Shown: positions 13,457 through 14,287 of the stretch, piece by piece
Layout: every line of letters begins with the position of its first letter
Position numbering within the stretch: the stretch's first letter is position 1
NCBI GenBank assembly: GCA_030041195.1
Contig: JASHOI010000094.1
Coordinates: forward strand, 1-14,287
Length of the DNA stretch: 14,287 nucleotides
Reading direction: 5' to 3'
Source of the DNA: Streptosporangiaceae bacterium
GTDB taxonomy: Bacteria > Actinomycetota > Actinomycetes > Streptosporangiales > Streptosporangiaceae
The notes under the pieces: generated by a model
Databases searched by the model: none
What the model was told of the DNA's origin: nothing
Seen by the model: only the letters and a program-made list of their open reading frames with translations
Made by a program: the position numbers and the translations under genes

Positions 13457-13800
13457 GCTTGCCGCGTGGCGTGCGCGCTGGCACGCTGGCTGAGTCCGGC
13501 CACGCCGAGCCTGCGGGCCACCGCATAGGCCACGGTCGCCACGGCCAGGCCCGCCAGCGTCGGCCGGTGCACCCCGTCCCGCACGGCCGCCGCCAAGCCC
13601 GCGTCCCTCCTGCGCCACACCCGCACCGCCGTGACGACGCACCAGCCCGCCTGCGCACCGGCCAGCAGCAGGTACACAACCGCGTGGGCCAGCAGGCCGA
13701 GCATCACGCCGCCCCGCTCCCCGGCGGGAACACGCTCGTCGGCCAGATAGGCAGCGATATCCCGCTGCCGTTCGCGGCCGCGCCGAGGGTGGCCATCCAT
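13426..13800 (-). CDS. Small predicted membrane protein of unknown function
   Basis: This 124-aa protein has a basic, charged N-terminus (MDGHPRRGRERQRD), a hydrophobic segment at about 32-53 (VMLGLLAHAVVYLLLAGAQA) and a second weaker one at about 74-88 (LAGLAVATVAYAVA), then a polar Ala-rich tail. Two membrane passes are likely. Codons are strongly G/C at position three, as in neighbouring genes, which supports real coding. No family is recognised. No ribosome site precedes the ATG, but a -10 (CATACT, 13812-13807) ends six bases upstream, so the mRNA may be leaderless. It overlaps the convergent SDR end by 31 bases; if the gene is not real, this stretch of about 340 bp is non-coding. Confidence 0.6.
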   Translation of the reverse strand: MDGHPRRGRERQRDIAAYLADERVPAGERGGVMLGLLAHAVVYLLLAGAQAGWCVVTAVRVWRRRDAGLAAAVRDGVHRPTLAGLAVATVAYAVARRLGVAGLSQRASAHATRQAQAADGTTEG

Positions 13801-13806
13801 GAGGCC

Positions 13807-13836
13807 AGTATGCGACGGCCGGACCTCTGGAGTCAG
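13807..13836 (-). promoter_or_regulatory. Promoter for a possible leaderless transcript
   Basis: On the minus strand CTGACT (13836-13831), an 18-base spacer and CATACT (13812-13807) lie directly before the ATG at 13800, so transcription would begin at or next to the start codon. The -35 overlaps the last codons of the VOC gene. Confidence 0.4.
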
Positions 13837-14210
13837 CCGTTGATGTCGTACGTGGTTATCTCGATCAGGTGTCCATCCGGGTCCAGTAAATACAGCGACC
13901 GCGCCACTTTATGGTCAGACTCCTTGAACTCAATTCCTGCGGCTCGGAGTTCCGACCGAGCTTCCTCGAGGGCTTGCCGAGAAGTACGGAACGCTACGTG
14001 CTGCAGCGATCCGAAGGCGGATGGCTCGATGTGCGTCTCGCCAGCGGGGAACAGCGCCACGCCGCTGCCACCGCGGACCAGCACGGCGGGATAGTCGTCC
14101 CACGCCTCCTGATACACCCGCTCGAGCCCCAGCACTCGCCGATACCACTCCACGGAACGATCAATATCCGAGACCGCGAGGCCCACATGATCGAGCGTCT
14201 CAAGCCTCAT
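13833..14210 (-). CDS. VOC (glyoxalase/bleomycin-resistance fold) family protein
   Basis: This 125-aa VOC protein has two beta-alpha-beta-beta-beta modules: LETLDHVGLAVSDIDRSVEWYRRVLG at the start and LQHVAFRTSRQALEEARSEL in the middle, ending LLDPDGHLIEITTY. Expected metal ligands are His8, His71 and Glu117. Family members include glyoxalase I, extradiol dioxygenases and metal-thiol resistance proteins; the reaction here is not predictable. The ATG at 14210 is preferred to the reading from 14276 because AGGAGG lies five bases upstream and the family motif begins right there. Base composition is slightly less GC-rich than in its neighbours, which may mean a different history. Confidence 0.92.
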   Translation of the reverse strand: MRLETLDHVGLAVSDIDRSVEWYRRVLGLERVYQEAWDDYPAVLVRGGSGVALFPAGETHIEPSAFGSLQHVAFRTSRQALEEARSELRAAGIEFKESDHKVARSLYLLDPDGHLIEITTYDING

Positions 14211-14215
14211 CAAAG

Positions 14216-14221
14216 CCTCCT
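14216..14221 (-). promoter_or_regulatory. Consensus ribosome binding site of the VOC gene
   Basis: AGGAGG on the minus strand sits five bases before the ATG at 14210 and decides that start over the upstream in-frame codon at 14276. Confidence 0.8.
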
Positions 14222-14241
14222 CGCCTTGGCAGGCCGTCTGA

Positions 14242-14258
14242 CTGGCTACCTTAGCCAG
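14242..14258. promoter_or_regulatory. 17-bp dyad over a -10-like box upstream of the VOC gene
   Basis: CTGGCTA-CCT-TAGCCAG has perfect 7-bp arms. On the minus strand its centre reads TAAGGT (14253-14248), fitting the -10 pattern TANNNT, with transcription predicted near 14241. A repressor binding here would shut off the VOC gene. No clear -35 is seen. Confidence 0.5.
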
Positions 14259-14287
14259 CGACCGCCCTTTGGGCATCGGCCCTAACG

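Noticed and set aside
13189..14094. A 301-codon plus-strand open frame over the SDR end, the small membrane protein and the VOC gene
   Set aside because: Arg/Pro/Gly-rich translation without motifs, crossing three better-supported genes.
1..14287. CRISPR arrays, tRNA or rRNA genes, insertion sequences, integrase genes or attachment sites
   Set aside because: No regularly spaced repeats, cloverleaf-like segments, transposase motifs or flanking terminal inverted repeats were seen on reading both strands.

Overview
The window looks like chromosomal DNA from a high-GC actinobacterium. Third codon positions are almost all G or C, GTG starts are common, genes overlap by 1-8 nt, and there is an F420-type luciferase-like oxidoreductase. 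I cannot name the genus from this sequence. No tRNA, rRNA, CRISPR array, transposase or integrase was seen.

Region 1 (about 1-7280, minus strand) is a nearly gapless bacterial microcompartment (BMC) operon. In transcription order it encodes a class III aminotransferase/phospholyase, a CoA-acylating-type aldehyde dehydrogenase with a C-terminal encapsulation-like helix, a trimeric shell protein (BMC-T), an unrecognised protein with an N-terminal encapsulation-like helix, a pentameric vertex protein (BMC-P), a hexameric shell protein (BMC-H), a second BMC-T, an APH/choline-kinase-fold phosphotransferase, and a short-chain dehydrogenase. The first 20 codons of one more gene run off the left edge. 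Content and order match the actinobacterial RMM (Rhodococcus/Mycobacterium microcompartment, or aminoacetone/1-amino-2-propanol utilisation) type. The inferred route is: aminoacetone to 1-amino-2-propanol (SDR), phosphorylation (APH-type kinase), elimination of phosphate and ammonia to propionaldehyde (aminotransferase-fold lyase), then propionyl-CoA (aldehyde dehydrogenase) inside the shell. A promoter with a perfect TTGACA -35 lies just upstream of the aminotransferase.

Region 2 (about 7280-7740) holds the divergent control region, several inverted repeats, and a 64-codon fragment of a glutamine-synthetase-family gene that stops abruptly. Next to the truncation is a run of four TGACC repeats and a strong promoter whose -10 box sits inside a 17-bp dyad.

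Region 3 (7747-12220, plus strand) encodes an alpha/beta hydrolase, an LLM-class (F420-type) oxidoreductase, a UGSC-family protein carrying the cysteine form (CGSC) of the motif, its translationally coupled 346-aa partner of unknown function, and a long SDR with an altered nucleotide-binding glycine motif. It looks like a small catabolic or detoxification module of unknown substrate.

Region 4 (12210-14287) holds a divergent HxlR regulator/SDR pair sharing a 10-bp perfect inverted repeat, a small predicted membrane protein that may be leaderless, and a VOC (glyoxalase-fold) protein preceded by a 17-bp dyad.
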